Position numbers and translations under genes: made by a program. A stretch of DNA of 64,000 bases, from NCBI GenBank assembly GCA_030144725.1, contig JASKMD010000007.1, forward strand, positions 9,321,441 to 9,385,440, read 5' to 3'. The notes under the pieces were generated by a model. The model was not told the origin of the DNA. It worked only from the letters and a program-made list of their open reading frames with translations, and made no database searches. Numbering within the stretch: the stretch's first letter is position 1; each line of letters begins with the position of its first letter. Source of the stretch: Haematococcus lacustris (Eukaryota > Chlorophyta > Chlorophyceae > Chlamydomonadales > Haematococcaceae). Below are positions 34,501 through 45,357 of the stretch, piece after piece.

Positions 34501-36155
34501 GCAACAGTAGCAGCTGGCTCACCCATAGCTGTGCCTTGCAGTGCAGGCAGAGGGACCTGAGCAGGGGGCGCCACTGGGGAAGCTGCAGGGGGGGGGGTCA
34601 GCCTGTGGCCCTGCAGCAGCGCCTGGGGGTGTGGGGCCAGGGGCCAGGTTTGCATGGCAGGGCAGCTGGCTGTCCTCCTTCTGCCTGGTGATGTCCTTCT
34701 TGTCCTTCTGTCGCTCAGCGGACACCGTGACACAGGCCTTGCGGAAGTGGAGCTGCGGGGAGGGGCAGGGCCAGGGAGGAGGGCCAGGGTCAGGGGCGGG
34801 GGCCAGGGTCAGGGTCAGGGTCAGGGTCAGGGTCAGGGCCAGGGTCAGGGTCAGGGTCAGGGGCAGAGGGCGACCAGCACTGGTGGTCCGGTGTAGGGAG
34901 CAGGGGGGGAGCAGGGCTCTTAAGGGTGTGGGTGCAAGCAGATGGGGAGCCACCCTGCAGTGAGCTGAAGGAGGGTGGAAGGGGGGAGGCTGGGCAGGAG
35001 GAGAGGGAGGAGGTCTGGGTGGGGTCCAGGCCGCACCTCATGACCTCGCCACCAGGCCGCGCCGTAGCTGCGGACCAGCGGAGTGCCCGCAGGCACGGCT
35101 CGGGAGCACACCAGGAAAGGGAAGGGCATGCCGCGGACCAGCAGTTGCGCCACCTGCGCGACAGCAAAACAGCAGGGCAGAACGACAGCTGGCGCATCCC
35201 TCGTCCCTCGTCACTTTATCATTCTATCATACGCGGCGCAATGTGTGTTGAGCGGTCTTATGTTAAATTCATGGTTAACACATATCTTCGGTGTTTCACG
35301 TGCCAACACGCGACGGCCAGCAATGATGCTTGCTCTCGTGCCATGCTTTGTTGAAGCCAAGGGCAGCCGTCAGGACGCAGCAACACGGCCACTAACCGCC
35401 GCCTTACCACGACGTTGGTCTCTGGCGAAGGCGCCTCGGGCACATCTGTCTGCATCTGCCGCGCCGCGCCCTGCCCCCCGCCCGCCTCGTCTTCCTCATC
35501 GTCGGCGTCGAATGCGCTGGCCTGCTCTTGCACGCCTGCCGCGTCATTTATGAGCATGCCTGCGACCACAACGAAGTGGGGCGCCAGCGAGGTTTTCAAC
35601 CATAAACTCCAACCAGGGCCTCAGCAAGGCAGTTCAGCCTACTGCCTGCAGCTGCATCTAGACCTTGGGCTTGTTGCAATGAGCTGATTTCCGAAGTATA
35701 CCCAGAACTCTTCATACTGGGCACACACTACACGTACACTTGCTTGGGGATATGTGACTTTGTTGGTCACATGTGATGTGTGATGTGTGACGTGTGAGTC
35801 AGGACCCACCTAAGTTCCCATAACCCAAGCCCCAAAGCGTGACCTGCACTGTTTGCCCTGCAAAGCAGGAGCAGCAAGACGAGCCGTCATCAACAGCGTC
35901 AGCGGCATCACCTGCACCATTAGCAGCCGCCGCAGCCGCCGCAGCAGCAGGAGGAGGCAGGACTCAAGGCCTATGGAGGGTTGAGTGCGAGAGTACTGAG
36001 CCTGAGCTGCCAGTAAATGCTGCCCACCTTCCTCTGGGGCCAGCTCCATGTCAAAACAGTACCTGGGTGGATGGGCAGCAGGCAACAAGCAAGCAGGTAG
36101 GCAGGCAGCAGCTGAGGGGCGGGCGGGCGGGAAGGCGGGTGGGGAGGCGGGCGGG

Positions 36156-36238
<83 letters not shown>

Positions 36239-39162
36239 CGATGAGGTACAAGGCAGATGAGCCATGTTCAGGTACCAAAACATGAGGATGGAGATGATGG
36301 TATACCATTAGCCTGGTTTATACTGCCTGGCCCTCAATGTCTGCCTGATGCTGCCTTATGCTGCTTGGCCCCGCCCCATCCCAATCCTTTGGCATGCGAT
36401 CCGCAACCATCATCAAAGCGCCGTCATTGCAAGGTTGTCTGCAGCATAAACCACTGCCCTATGAGCAGGGTACTAGCCCCTCTACTACCCCCTGGGGCAT
36501 GCTGGGAAGCATCCTGGACCAGGCACCCCACCCCAACCTACCTCCACCATCCCTCCATCCCACCCCACCCCACCCCGCCCCGGCCCACCCTCCACCTCAC
36601 ATCCTTCCATCTCACACCCTGCCGCCAACGCACCGGTAGCGGTCGTAGATGGCCGTCAGCTTGTGGTGGGATGGCAGGGGGGCTTGCAACTGGCCCGCAG
36701 CGTGGCTACCGCCAGGCATCAGGTAGCCACCCAGCAATCCTAGCACTCGACCAGCCTCTAGATCCTGCAGGTCAACCAACCAACCCAACGAACTGATTCA
36801 AACCTCACGCCAAAAGTGGCGCTCGCCTCACGACGAGGTTGATCACGAGCAGGCGACGGCGCCGCCATAAGGTTCCGTGGATGCGATCACTGACGGCACA
36901 CGATAAGGTCACACAAACGATGAGTGTCGTGGTTTCGACGTTGTGTCGTACGTCGCAGTACCTGTGCTGCAACCAATCCTCGACCCTTGCTGCCGTCCTG
37001 GGCCACTGGCGTCACGAGGGCCGGGTCAAGTTCCAAGAATCCATTTGGCAGCGCGCCCATCCCGCTGACGCCCAGCAGCATGGCCGCATTGTCCGTCACG
37101 CACTCGTCGAGCTGCAAGCGGCAGCCGGGGCATCGGCGCGGCGTGAGCGGTGCGGTTTGTGGTGCGACGCAAATGGAACCGAGCTTTGACCCCACGCAAG
37201 GCAGGGCTGGTAAGGCAGGGCTGGCAAGGCTTAACAAGCTAAACAGGCAACTCCCACTCAGTATAGGCAGCACTCACCAGTTCAGCAGACAGGCCTTGCT
37301 GCTCCAGTTTCTCCACCATAGCTTCACACACAGTGACCTGGGACAGCATAGCATGCAGCCGCCAAGCAAGCCTGAGCCATACCATTCAAAACCTCATGTT
37401 TTGTGTGCTGCGGAGTTGCCTAGTGGCAAATGCCATGAAACGATGATGATCAAGCAGCAGGCATCAGGGCCAGACCGCTAGGCAAAGCAGGCCAGTGATA
37501 GCTTTAGGCAGTGCAGCGGGCGGCAGGCAGCAGAGCTATCAGAGCCTAGCTACGGGTGTGTTTGGGAGTGCCATGAGCCACCGCACAGGCCAGGGAAGCA
37601 TAAGGCAAGTGGCGTGAGTGACCACCATGCACTCGACGCTTGCACGCCCCCACCCACTCATGGGGGCCCTCTCTACAACCGACTGGCAGTGACCCCAGAC
37701 ATCAGTCTGGGATACAGTGATGTGTGCTCAAACCTTGCATGTGGCATGCAGCCACTAACCCTGCCCCAGCACCCACTGGCTCCAGGCCAATGGCACAGCT
37801 GTCACCAACACAGCTTCGTTACCAACAACCACCACCATACCACACCACATCAGGCCCAACTCAACCCAACTCCACCCAGCCCAAGGTAGAGGATCAGCTG
37901 CAAGTGATGAGGCTGGGAGGCACGCCCCCCAGGTGTCGCTAGCTGACTTGCACCCGCAGCACAGCGGCCCCCCTACTGACTTGGCTCCAGCAGAGAGGCT
38001 TCCCTGCGCCCACCTGCCGTTTGAACACGCGCTTCACGCTGGCTCCTGCACCCGCCAGCCAGCGCTGCTCCCAGACCTGGTACATGCGGGCCACAGCAGG
38101 GTGCAGGGTCAGCCCACACACCCGCCTCTCCCCTGGCTGCAGCGCCTCGACCACCTGGCCGGCAACGAACTGCAGGCCCGGCACCTGGGCTGCTGGCAGC
38201 CGCTCCTCCCCTGGTTCAAGCACACAGGTACCACCCGCCCCTGACCCTGATCCTGGGCCTCCTACCCCTGGACCCCCCACCCCTGCCCCGGCTGCTGCTC
38301 CAGCGGCGGTGGTAGTAGCAGCTGCCAGGAGGGTGGTGGGGGCCATTGTGGCGTGGGGTGGCCCGGCAGCAGTGGCGGCAGCGGGGGCCAGGGAGGGGGT
38401 GGCGGCAGGCAGCAGGGCAGTGGATGCCCCACCAGGAAGGGCCGTGGTATTAATGCCGGCCATGGCTGGCAGTAAGCTAGCAGCAGCAGCAGCAGCAGTG
38501 GCTGAGGCAGGCAGGCTGGGAGGCTGAAATGCAGGGGCAGGAACCCCAGGTAAGCCAAACCCTAGGGAGGGGTTCGGGAGGTAGGGGAGCATGCCTTGGA
38601 TGCCGCTCATGCCCATGGATGGAGTGAGACCGGAGGCATCACTCAAGGCTGCAGGAAAGGCTGCCTGCTGCTGGGGCTGCTGCTGCTGCTGCTGTTGTTG
38701 TAACTGCTGCTGCTGTTGCATCGCCTGCATCTGTAGGAGTTGCTGCATCTGATACTGCATCATCTGCAAAGGCGTAGGCATGGAGAGAAAGGAGTTTGCT
38801 GACATTTGGTTTGGCACTGGCATAAACATGGCTGGGTTCAAGCCAGCCATCCCCATCCCCACACCTAGCTGCTGCTGCTGCTGCTGGTGTTGCTGCTGCT
38901 GTTGCTGCTGTTGCTGTTGTTGCTGGAAGGCCAGCTGTTGCGCATGCAGGGCGTCGCCTTGAGAAGCGACAGGAGCGGTGTGGTGCTGTGCTTGCATGTT
39001 GAAAGCCGACATGGCTATGCCGTGGGCAGCGCCTGGCATCCCAGCCATCATGCCGGCGTCCTGCTGCCCGACTGCGTCCATGGCCAACGACAGCGACGGC
39101 GGGACATGGCCCAGTGCAGGGCTTGGCTGCCGGTTGGGCTGGCCATCGGTTGGGCTGGCCAT
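31525..39162 (-). CDS. SET-domain protein with Gln-rich N-terminus
   Basis: Exon 1 (38014-39162) starts MASPTDGQPNRQ and is rich in poly-Gln, Met and Ala, like a transcriptional regulator. Phase-consistent exons follow: 37278-37337, 36962-37111, 36634-36764, 36028-36062, 35408-35559, 35037-35153, 34523-34752. More exons lie downstream (~34290, ~33600, 31909-32133) with a last exon 31525-31588 ending ARPLAS. The middle exons form a SET domain: GSKGRGLVAAQ-DLEAGRVLGLLGGYL, YRYCFDMEL, GMLINDAAG, then VCSRAVPAGTPLVRSYGAAWW. The usual NHSC motif is replaced by an IND-type motif. Probable lysine methyltransferase acting on chromatin; substrate unknown. Linking of the last exons and the join from exon 1 to exon 2 are less certain. 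Confidence 0.7.
31744..31840. repeat. (CCCCCT)n tract
   Basis: About 16 hexanucleotide units, with one-base variants near the end, in an intron of the SET-domain gene. Confidence 0.95.
32150..33175. repeat. ~1 kb G-rich minisatellite, unit ~26 bp
   Basis: Close to forty copies of a ~24-28 bp unit built from GGGGAGGGCAGGGGTTGCAGG with variable G-run length. It lies between SET-gene exons 31909-32133 and ~33.2 kb. Frequent G runs predict strong quadruplex potential on the plus strand. The long six-frame open frames over this block are by-products of the repeat. Confidence 0.95.
33768..34013. repeat. (CCCCA)n pentanucleotide tract
   Basis: About 48 units with three single-C insertions, inside an intron of the SET-domain gene. 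It is followed by a ~28 bp repeat (CCCCACCCCACCCTGCCAAC), three copies at ~34083-34165. Confidence 0.95.
34795..34864. repeat. (GGGTCA)n hexanucleotide tract
   Basis: About eleven units, some reading GGGCCA, in an intron of the SET-domain gene. Confidence 0.9.
36140..36238. repeat. (GGCA)n tetranucleotide tract
   Basis: About 22 GGCA units preceded by GGCGGGC variants, in the intron between two SET-domain exons (36028-36062 and 35408-35559). Confidence 0.95.
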
Positions 39163-39309
39163 TTGGGCGATGGCGTCGTGGCGAAAAAACTACAAGAGCA
39201 GCTCAGGAGTGTTTCAGGCTGTGATTTAGGGAATGATGTTTGACCATCTCTGGCTCTAGCTCGCACCAGCCCCCTGCCAGCCAGCCAGCCAGCCAAGCTA
39301 GTCTGTAAC

Positions 39310-41211
39310 TCAGGCGTTCCCAACATGGGGTTGGCAATCTTCATGCAACTGCAGCCCACCTACTCAATCTTTTGATGTAACGTTTGTTGCGTCTGCTGCG
39401 ATGTGATATTGCGCGTTTAATGTAAGACTGGAATAGCCATCGGAGTCTTTCGATGCGGGCAGCCACATGTGACCCCGAATGTGTCCCAATCGCAGACCGT
39501 GGTTAGCTACACCGGTAAGCTACGTCCTTGGCTATCCGTTAGCGATGCACGACATGTCGGTGGCGCACACCACTGAAGTCCGGCAAACATGGCTGCGCGA
39601 GGTTCCTGATGGTGCAGGCCGCTTGGCGAGGATGTGAAGAAACTCGAAACTGTGTGTGGCAGCGCTGTATCGCTGTAATGGTGGGCGGCACAGTAGGGAC
39701 TAGTCACCCCCTCCAGCTATGATCCGCTTTATGTTTTGCACCATTGAACAAACAGCCTGACCTCACACAGATTTTTTATAGCATACTCACTAACGCGTCC
39801 GTGGTACTATGCAACTCAATCATTGGGTTTGTATGTGACAAGTTATACCGCTTACAAGGTACACATGCTGATGGCTACAGCTATGGGAGCAGCTCAGCCC
39901 AGCACCCTCACCAACTGACATCTTCATTCCAACTCAAGAGAGCCCTGTGGGGAGGCCAGCAGCCCGGACTGCACCCTACAATGCTCACCACTGCTTGAGC
40001 ACCGTCAGGTTGCATCTAGAGACAGTTGTCAGCCGCCGTGCCCTCTCCAAGTGCCGACAGTTCTTCGTCTCTGAGCAGTGCGTCCTCCCCAACCCTCACC
40101 GGCCAGGCAAGACATCCACAGTTGGGCGTGAACTCCACATCGTGTCCACCTACATGCGGCGCAAGACCCTTGGTAAGATGCAAAGGGGAAGGCAGGGTGG
40201 CGTGGGTGGGAAGGGGCTGGGAGAGAGTGGAAGGGGGTGGAAGGGAGTGGTAGGGGGTGGGAGGGGGGGCTGAGGGGAGGGTTGAGGGGGGGCTGAGGCT
40301 GGGAATAACCGCATGTCTTTGCTCTGCTGCCTGCTTTCAGACCAACTATTGCGCGCAAAGGCAATACACCTGCAATTTGATGGGTGCACATGCGATCGCC
40401 ATGGCAAGGTGCTCGTATTGCGAGTGACAACAGCAGTCACCCCGCAGCACCTGCCAGAAGGCTGGGAGCAGAGACCCGGTGGTGGGGCTGGGGCAAGGGC
40501 TGGGGCTGGGGCTGGGGCTGGGGCTGGGGCTGGGGCTGGGGCTGGGGCAAGCTGGAGGGTACCCAAGCTACTGAGCCACGTGTGCACCCACATCCGTGGG
40601 AAGCTCGCCGCAGCTGCGCCCCCTCAGCAGCAGCTGACACCTGCAGGCACCATCCCTGAGCTGGCTGAGCCTGCTGGTGCACCCCCTCAGCAGCAGCAAC
40701 AGCTGGCAGCGGCAAGCACGTCCCGTAAGCGTGGGGCACCTGCAGCTAACAAGTCGAGGGCAGCAAAGCAAGGTGAGACAACACCACGTACTGCACCTAG
40801 CACCTTGTTTAAGCGTAGTAGAGCAGCCGGTAATGCACTAGCGCCAGCAGCAGCTCCAAAAGCTCATAATGGTATCCAGTCGTCACGACTGCCGTCGTCG
40901 CGTCCACATGCCAAAAGCAAAACATGTTCCGACTGCTGCTGCGTGTTGCAGGTGCCACTCACAACAGCGTGGCGAAGCGTGCTAGTGCGGCGCGCCTCGC
41001 ATGTGGCGAAATCGCATGAATCCAAATGCTTATCTTTGGACAGGCACTGAGCACCGCTGAGAGCGAGCTAGTTTTTGCTGCGTCTGCCATTTCGTAGATA
41101 TGACTCTCCTCTGTTCAAAGCACTGTTTACATATATTTTTGACTGAGTGGCTGCGGAGATACGGGCTTCGTATCACAGGGGGGTGGTTTTCAGGTAGTTG
41201 GGAACGCCTGA
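39310..41211 (+). mobile_element. DNA transposon T2b, plus orientation
   Basis: Perfect 15-bp terminal inverted repeats (TCAGGCGTTCCCAAC / GTTGGGAACGCCTGA) and exact 7-bp target duplications CTGTAAC at 39303-39309 and 41212-41218. The left end carries the T2 subterminal block in inverted form (CAACATGGGGTTGG then CTTCATGCAA). An inverted homologous copy lies at 49496-51261. It is inserted between the SET-domain gene and the DUF3054-like gene. Confidence 0.93.
39744..41050 (+). CDS. T2b-encoded transposase-like protein
   Basis: Visible exons: ~39744-39859 (containing NSIIGFVCDKLYRLQ before a GT donor); one ending at 40172 that encodes KCRQFFVSEQCVLPNPHRPG and RRKTL; and 40340-41050. The second donor falls at the same codon as in T2a (KTL/RTL followed by a split codon). 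Exon 3 opens with DQLLRAKAIHLQFDGCTCDR and HGKVLVLRV, which resembles the first catalytic Asp region of RNase H-fold transposases. It then runs through an AG-repeat, Gln/Ala-rich segments (APPQQQQQLAA) and basic TSRKRG, parallel to the T2a C-terminus. Later catalytic residues are not seen, so this copy may be incomplete. Confidence 0.5.
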
Positions 41212-41779
41212 CTGTAACCGTAAGAGTTATGACACTGAGGAGAATAGACATGCAGAAAACAACCTGCACCCTGGCGGCTCACCATCCCACATCTTCTATG
41301 TTAGTTTGGGAGCAATGCACGGCATGCCTAATGGTTAAAGAAATGCATGTATGTTGGCAGCAAGGGAACAGAGTGGCGTTATACTTCTCATCGCTAAACT
41401 TGAAGCCCCGGCCTGCAGCAAGGCAGCAGTGTAGTACTCATTTGACGTTCACGCGGGTGGTGTAGGCTCCTGTCGAATCGCGAGGTCGCATTTGCGGAGA
41501 GCGGCTCAGTGGGTTCTAGAGAACAACGACTGAGTCTTGTCTCAGGCGCGCGGTGCAGTGGCAGCAGCCTGATTTAGTATTCTGCATGCCCTTCAACCCA
41601 AGCTGATGGAAGCAGCTGGGACTACCTCAACCCGTACAGCCGCTAGGTGGGTGTATTGGCCAGCAATGAGAGAAACAGCAATGAGACATGCCCCGCCCCA
41701 CCCCCAACATCCTAGGTACATGCACCCAGACTACTCAGGATCGCATGTTGCAGCCATGCTGGCGGTGTCTGATTCTGGC

Positions 41780-42225
41780 TCTGGCCCTCATCAGGCAGCG
41801 CCTGCTCTGGCCCAATCAGCGCCATCGAGCTGCATATGATAAAGCCACCCTGCTCTGCATTCTGAGCACTCAACCATCATCACCGTCATTAGCATTGCAT
41901 AATATTTGCATGATGTACAGCAGAACCAGACAAACAAAAATAATTCAACATGAAACAACATGTTTGACTGAGGGTAATCTCACTCAGCTACTCTAATCAA
42001 ATTGAAGAATCCTCGGTCGCACCCTTGATGATTGCCAACCCCACACCGATGGCACATTCCCCCTAGACCACTAGGCACCTCATCAAAACTAACAGCTTAA
42101 TGCCATGCAACAATGATGATGATATTGATGCGAGAGTGCTGAGCATCCAGGGGAGGGTAACTTCATCGTATGCAGCTCAATGGCGCTGGTTGGGCCAGAG
42201 CAAGCGCTGTGTGATGAGGGATAGA
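41780..42225. mobile_element. Foldback (MITE-like) element
   Basis: About 95 bp at 41780-41885 pair with the reverse complement of 42110-42225 (blocks CTGCTCTGGCCCAA, CAGCGCCAT, GAGCTGCATA) at roughly 75-80% identity. The interior (~41950-42095) matches 1940-2110 on the other strand, evidence that the interior is mobile. No coding capacity is seen and no clear target duplication was found. Confidence 0.6.
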
Positions 42226-42445
42226 GCCTTTGGTCAGAGCATTGGGTCAGACCGTTGTGTTGCCCTGCTGCGTGCCGCAGGCCACTTACATGGCAGCAGC
42301 AGGGCAACACCCGGACAGCCACCAGGCCTTCTGTGCCGCGGCCAGGACCCGGCCTTGTTGGGGCGCTACCCTGCCGACGACCTGCACCCTGGGATGGGTG
42401 TCGCCCAGACAGACAGCAGCATCCAGCGCGCTGCCATGCACTTAG

Positions 42446-44883
42446 ATACGAGAATAAGGAGCTGCTGGTGGGGGATGTGGTGGTGTTGATCAGCTTTGCG
42501 CTGTGGAAGCAGCTGGCAGCCATCATCGCCCAGCCTGACTTCCCAGGGCTGCTGGCACCCTTACACCTGGACACTGGACACTTCGTGGACTTCTTGAGGT
42601 GGGGGCAGGCAGGGCGGGGCGGAGCAGGGCGGGGCGGGGCGGGGCGGGTAAGGCAAGCTTGGTGTTAGAGCTGTAGTACATGGGCTGTGTGTGCCATGTG
42701 GCATGTGTGGGCTGTCTTGCCAAGAGGTCATGAGCCACATGCAAGGCCCTCCAGCATAGCCCATCCAGCAACTTGGCATAGACTGCCGCTGCCACTGTGA
42801 CTGATGTGACTTCCGCTGCTGCGGGTGTGCACCAATGTTTGATTAAGCGCTGTATATCATAAGCGCCCTTAGACTTGCGTTTTAATGAAACTTGTGTGGA
42901 CTTTTTGACCTGAGCCATGAGTTACAACCTGAGCCAAGTATGGGCGAACTATGAACTTGAGGGTATGAACCTGAGCCATGGCAGTTTGCGCTATAGATTC
43001 CAAAACTCAGCAAACGACAAAAAGCACTGGTGTGCACCTGCACCCACACACAGCCAGGCACTCAGCACCTTAGCCCTCAACCTTGAGCCTTCATTGCAGT
43101 CGAACACACTAATTGCGGACCACTACAAAACGGTGTTTTTGTCTGTGTGGAGTTCCCATCGCATGGCATGCTCATGGCCTACACATGGCATACTCATGGT
43201 CATGGTCACCTACCACCTACAGCATTGCCTAACCCGTTAGGGCTATGACGTAGAGTTGGCATGACAAAACATGCACTAATTGAAAGCTGATGACAGCTCG
43301 AATGGGGGAGGGGGGCACACACTACTGTGCCACAGCGGGCTGCTGCTGCTGGGCTGTGGGTGGCTTGTCTCGCACCCGCTTGTACCCCAGGCCAGGGTAC
43401 TCCTTGCCCTTGGCTGGCAGCTTCCCCTGCTCTGGCCAGTAGCACAGCTCCAGCGGCCGGCACTTGCTCTCCCCAATGCGCTGCATGTTCAGTGCCGCAT
43501 TGCAGTCCCTGTCCAGCCACCTGCCTGGCTGTGGTGCTGGCTTGGCTTTGGCAGCCTTGCCCTGGGCCTTGTTGGGCTCAGCTGCCGGCTCAGCCTTGGT
43601 GCGCTTGCTGCGCTTGGCTGGCAGGGGAGTGCTGGGCCCAGGCTGTGAGGCTGCTGGCTGTGGGGCTTCCTGGCTGCTGCGTGGGGCCTGTGGGGGCTTG
43701 CGGGGGGCCACTACACTGCCTGGAGGGGTGCTAGGACCTGCGCTGGCATGAACAGTAGCGATGTGAGCAGCGCTGAGCTCACCGGACTGCACAGTTGCAG
43801 CGGACCACACCACGACTACGACGAACCTCGTTTTCGCGGGCTTTCAGTCAGATGCGGCTCTGGCTCCGCGCTACTGGGCCGCTTCCTCGGAGGCATTGCG
43901 CCACTAGGCTCATATCTGCTAACCCCTGCTCGCACCGACTTATACCCAGGAGGCGATGTCACTCACTCACGCACCTCCAAGGGGCAGGGGACAGGGGCAG
44001 CAAGGAAGACGGTGAGGGGTAGGCAGCCAGGCACTCAGCATGCAGGCCCACAAGGTATGCCACCACAACAGACACCAAGAACATGCATGTAGGTGATGAG
44101 CACTCATCATCATTGTTGTTGTCATCTTCACCATCATCACCATCATCACCATCATCACAATCATCACAATCATCACAATCATTACCATCATCATTATCAT
44201 CATCATCATTACATGGCATGTGCCTGTCGGCGTTGCTGCAACACACACATCCCATACTCACAGACTCAAATTGCCCCTGGTGGTGCAGCTTCAGCATGAC
44301 CCTGTGTGGCGTGTGGGTGGCGGCCTCAGCACTGGTGGGGGGCTACCGGGCGAGTGCCACAGAGGACCTGCCCACCACGCTGCGCACCACATCGCAAGCC
44401 TGGCTGGCCTCCATGCCTGTTGCTGCGGCCCAGTTGGTGCTGAGTACGGCCTTGTGCAACAGGTGTGCTGGGAAGGGGGGTACAGTACAATTGTATAGGT
44501 GGCGGTGTAAGGCATCCTCGCGATCGACGTTTGCAGGCAGGCAGGTGTTCGTGTGTGTCATCCTCTTAACCGACCTTTTGCAGGCATGTTTGAGGTAGCA
44601 TCCTTACCGTGCGCCCAATGCTGTGTGATTGTTCACAGGTCAGGCACCTGCCTGGCTGCAATGTGAGGAGGCTGCCCGGCTGCTACGCTGCTTCGCCTGC
44701 TGCTGCAGGGTGCTGGTGGGTGAGCCTGGCTTCGCTCAGTCCCTGCCGCTGCCAGCCTCAGGTCCCGGGGAGCCTTTTGCCACGGCTGTCGGGGTGCTTG
44801 GCCTCATGGTGGGCTGGCGAGCCTTCTATGCGCTGTACCTTGACTGGTGGAATGGCAGCAGCGAGCAGGACATGGCCAGGTGA
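42446..44883 (+). CDS. DUF3054-like membrane protein (partial model)
   Basis: Exon 42446-42598 encodes NKELLVGDVVVLISFALWKQ with a membrane segment. Exon 44295-44462 joins it in phase and encodes TLCGVWVAASALVGGYRAS and WLASMPVAAAQLVLSTAL. A last exon (about 44730-44883) encodes FATAVGVLGLMVGWRAFYAL and ends QDMAR before TGA. The ordering (GD-starting helix, W..GGY helix, W..PVA helix, LGLxxxGWRA helix) fits the DUF3054 family of bacterial and plastid membrane proteins of unknown function. The 1.7 kb intron after the first exon contains a Fanzor remnant. 5' exons and the last junction are not resolved. Confidence 0.5.
43063..43321 (-). ncRNA. Candidate Fanzor guide-RNA (omega/fRNA) region
   Basis: This non-coding stretch just downstream of the Fanzor stop codon is conserved with 57011-57271 and in part with 6200-6418, 15278-15496 and 31081-31170, although the flanks differ. 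In TnpB and Fanzor systems the guide RNA comes from the 3' end of the gene plus the element right end, so location and conservation fit. Shared blocks include GATGACAGCT, GTAGAGTTGGCATGACAAAA and CTACCACCTACA (plus-strand reading). No transcript evidence is available here. Confidence 0.4.
43063..43985 (-). mobile_element. Internally deleted Fanzor element, copy at 43 kb
   Basis: Read on the minus strand. Near 43.9 kb a start MPPRKRPSSAEPEPH resembles a basic, nuclear-targeted N-terminus but stops after ~26 codons. From 43813 to 43322 an open frame runs through Pro/Lys-rich linker to PGRWLDRDCNAALNMQRIGE (RuvC-III, catalytic Asp) and ends GYKRVRDKPPTAQQQQPAVA. The other nuclease motifs are missing, so the element is an internal deletion joining N- and C-terminal regions. 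About 260 bp of non-coding DNA (43063-43321) follow to the terminus CAGCACC (plus-strand reading). It sits in an intron of the DUF3054-like gene. Confidence 0.7.
44100..44215. repeat. (CAT)n-rich trinucleotide tract
   Basis: ATCATCACC/ATCATCACAATC-type repeats in an intron of the DUF3054-like gene. Apparent poly-His or poly-Asp frames are by-products. Confidence 0.9.
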
Positions 44884-44989
44884 AGGGCTGGGCAGGGGCA
44901 GGGGCGGGGCTGGCAGGGGGGTCAGACCCCAACCGCACCTGCTGCTTGGCACAAACACTAGAACAACCCAGCTGGTGAGACAGGTCAGC

Positions 44990-45030
44990 GAAAGAAAGAA
45001 AGGAAGAAAGAAAGAAAGAACTGTTCTCTC
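44990..45030. repeat. (GAAA)n purine tract
   Basis: About nine imperfect GAAA units just downstream of the DUF3054-like gene. Confidence 0.85.
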
Positions 45031-45221
45031 AAGGGACATTCTTGACTATACAATCTTTATTTGTCCCATTTTACTAGCTGGCCACCGAAGCATGGGTCTT
45101 TGTATTTGGGTTCTTGGGTATCTCGTGCTTGCGACCCATGCCATGTGCAAGGGAACATAGCTCCACGCTGACAAATCATTACCCCTAGAGAGGGGACCTG
45201 ACTTGGGCTTAAGCTCATCAA

Positions 45222-45357
45222 TGGTCGGTGGGTAAGGAACAGCCGTGTGCACACGCCCTTGGCGCCAGCGCTTTCATGGCCAATTTGATAAGGATTATAG
45301 AAGAGCGAGTGATCCTAGGAATTGAAGACACAATCGCTTTGTCAGTACCACGGCAGC
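45222..45357 (+). repeat. Left arm of inverted repeat flanking GSK3
   Basis: From TGGTCGGTGGGTAAGG to GTCAGTACCACGGCAGC, ~136 bp are matched by the reverse complement of 49306-49441 with about ten differences. No target duplication was found at the outer edges. Confidence 0.85.
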
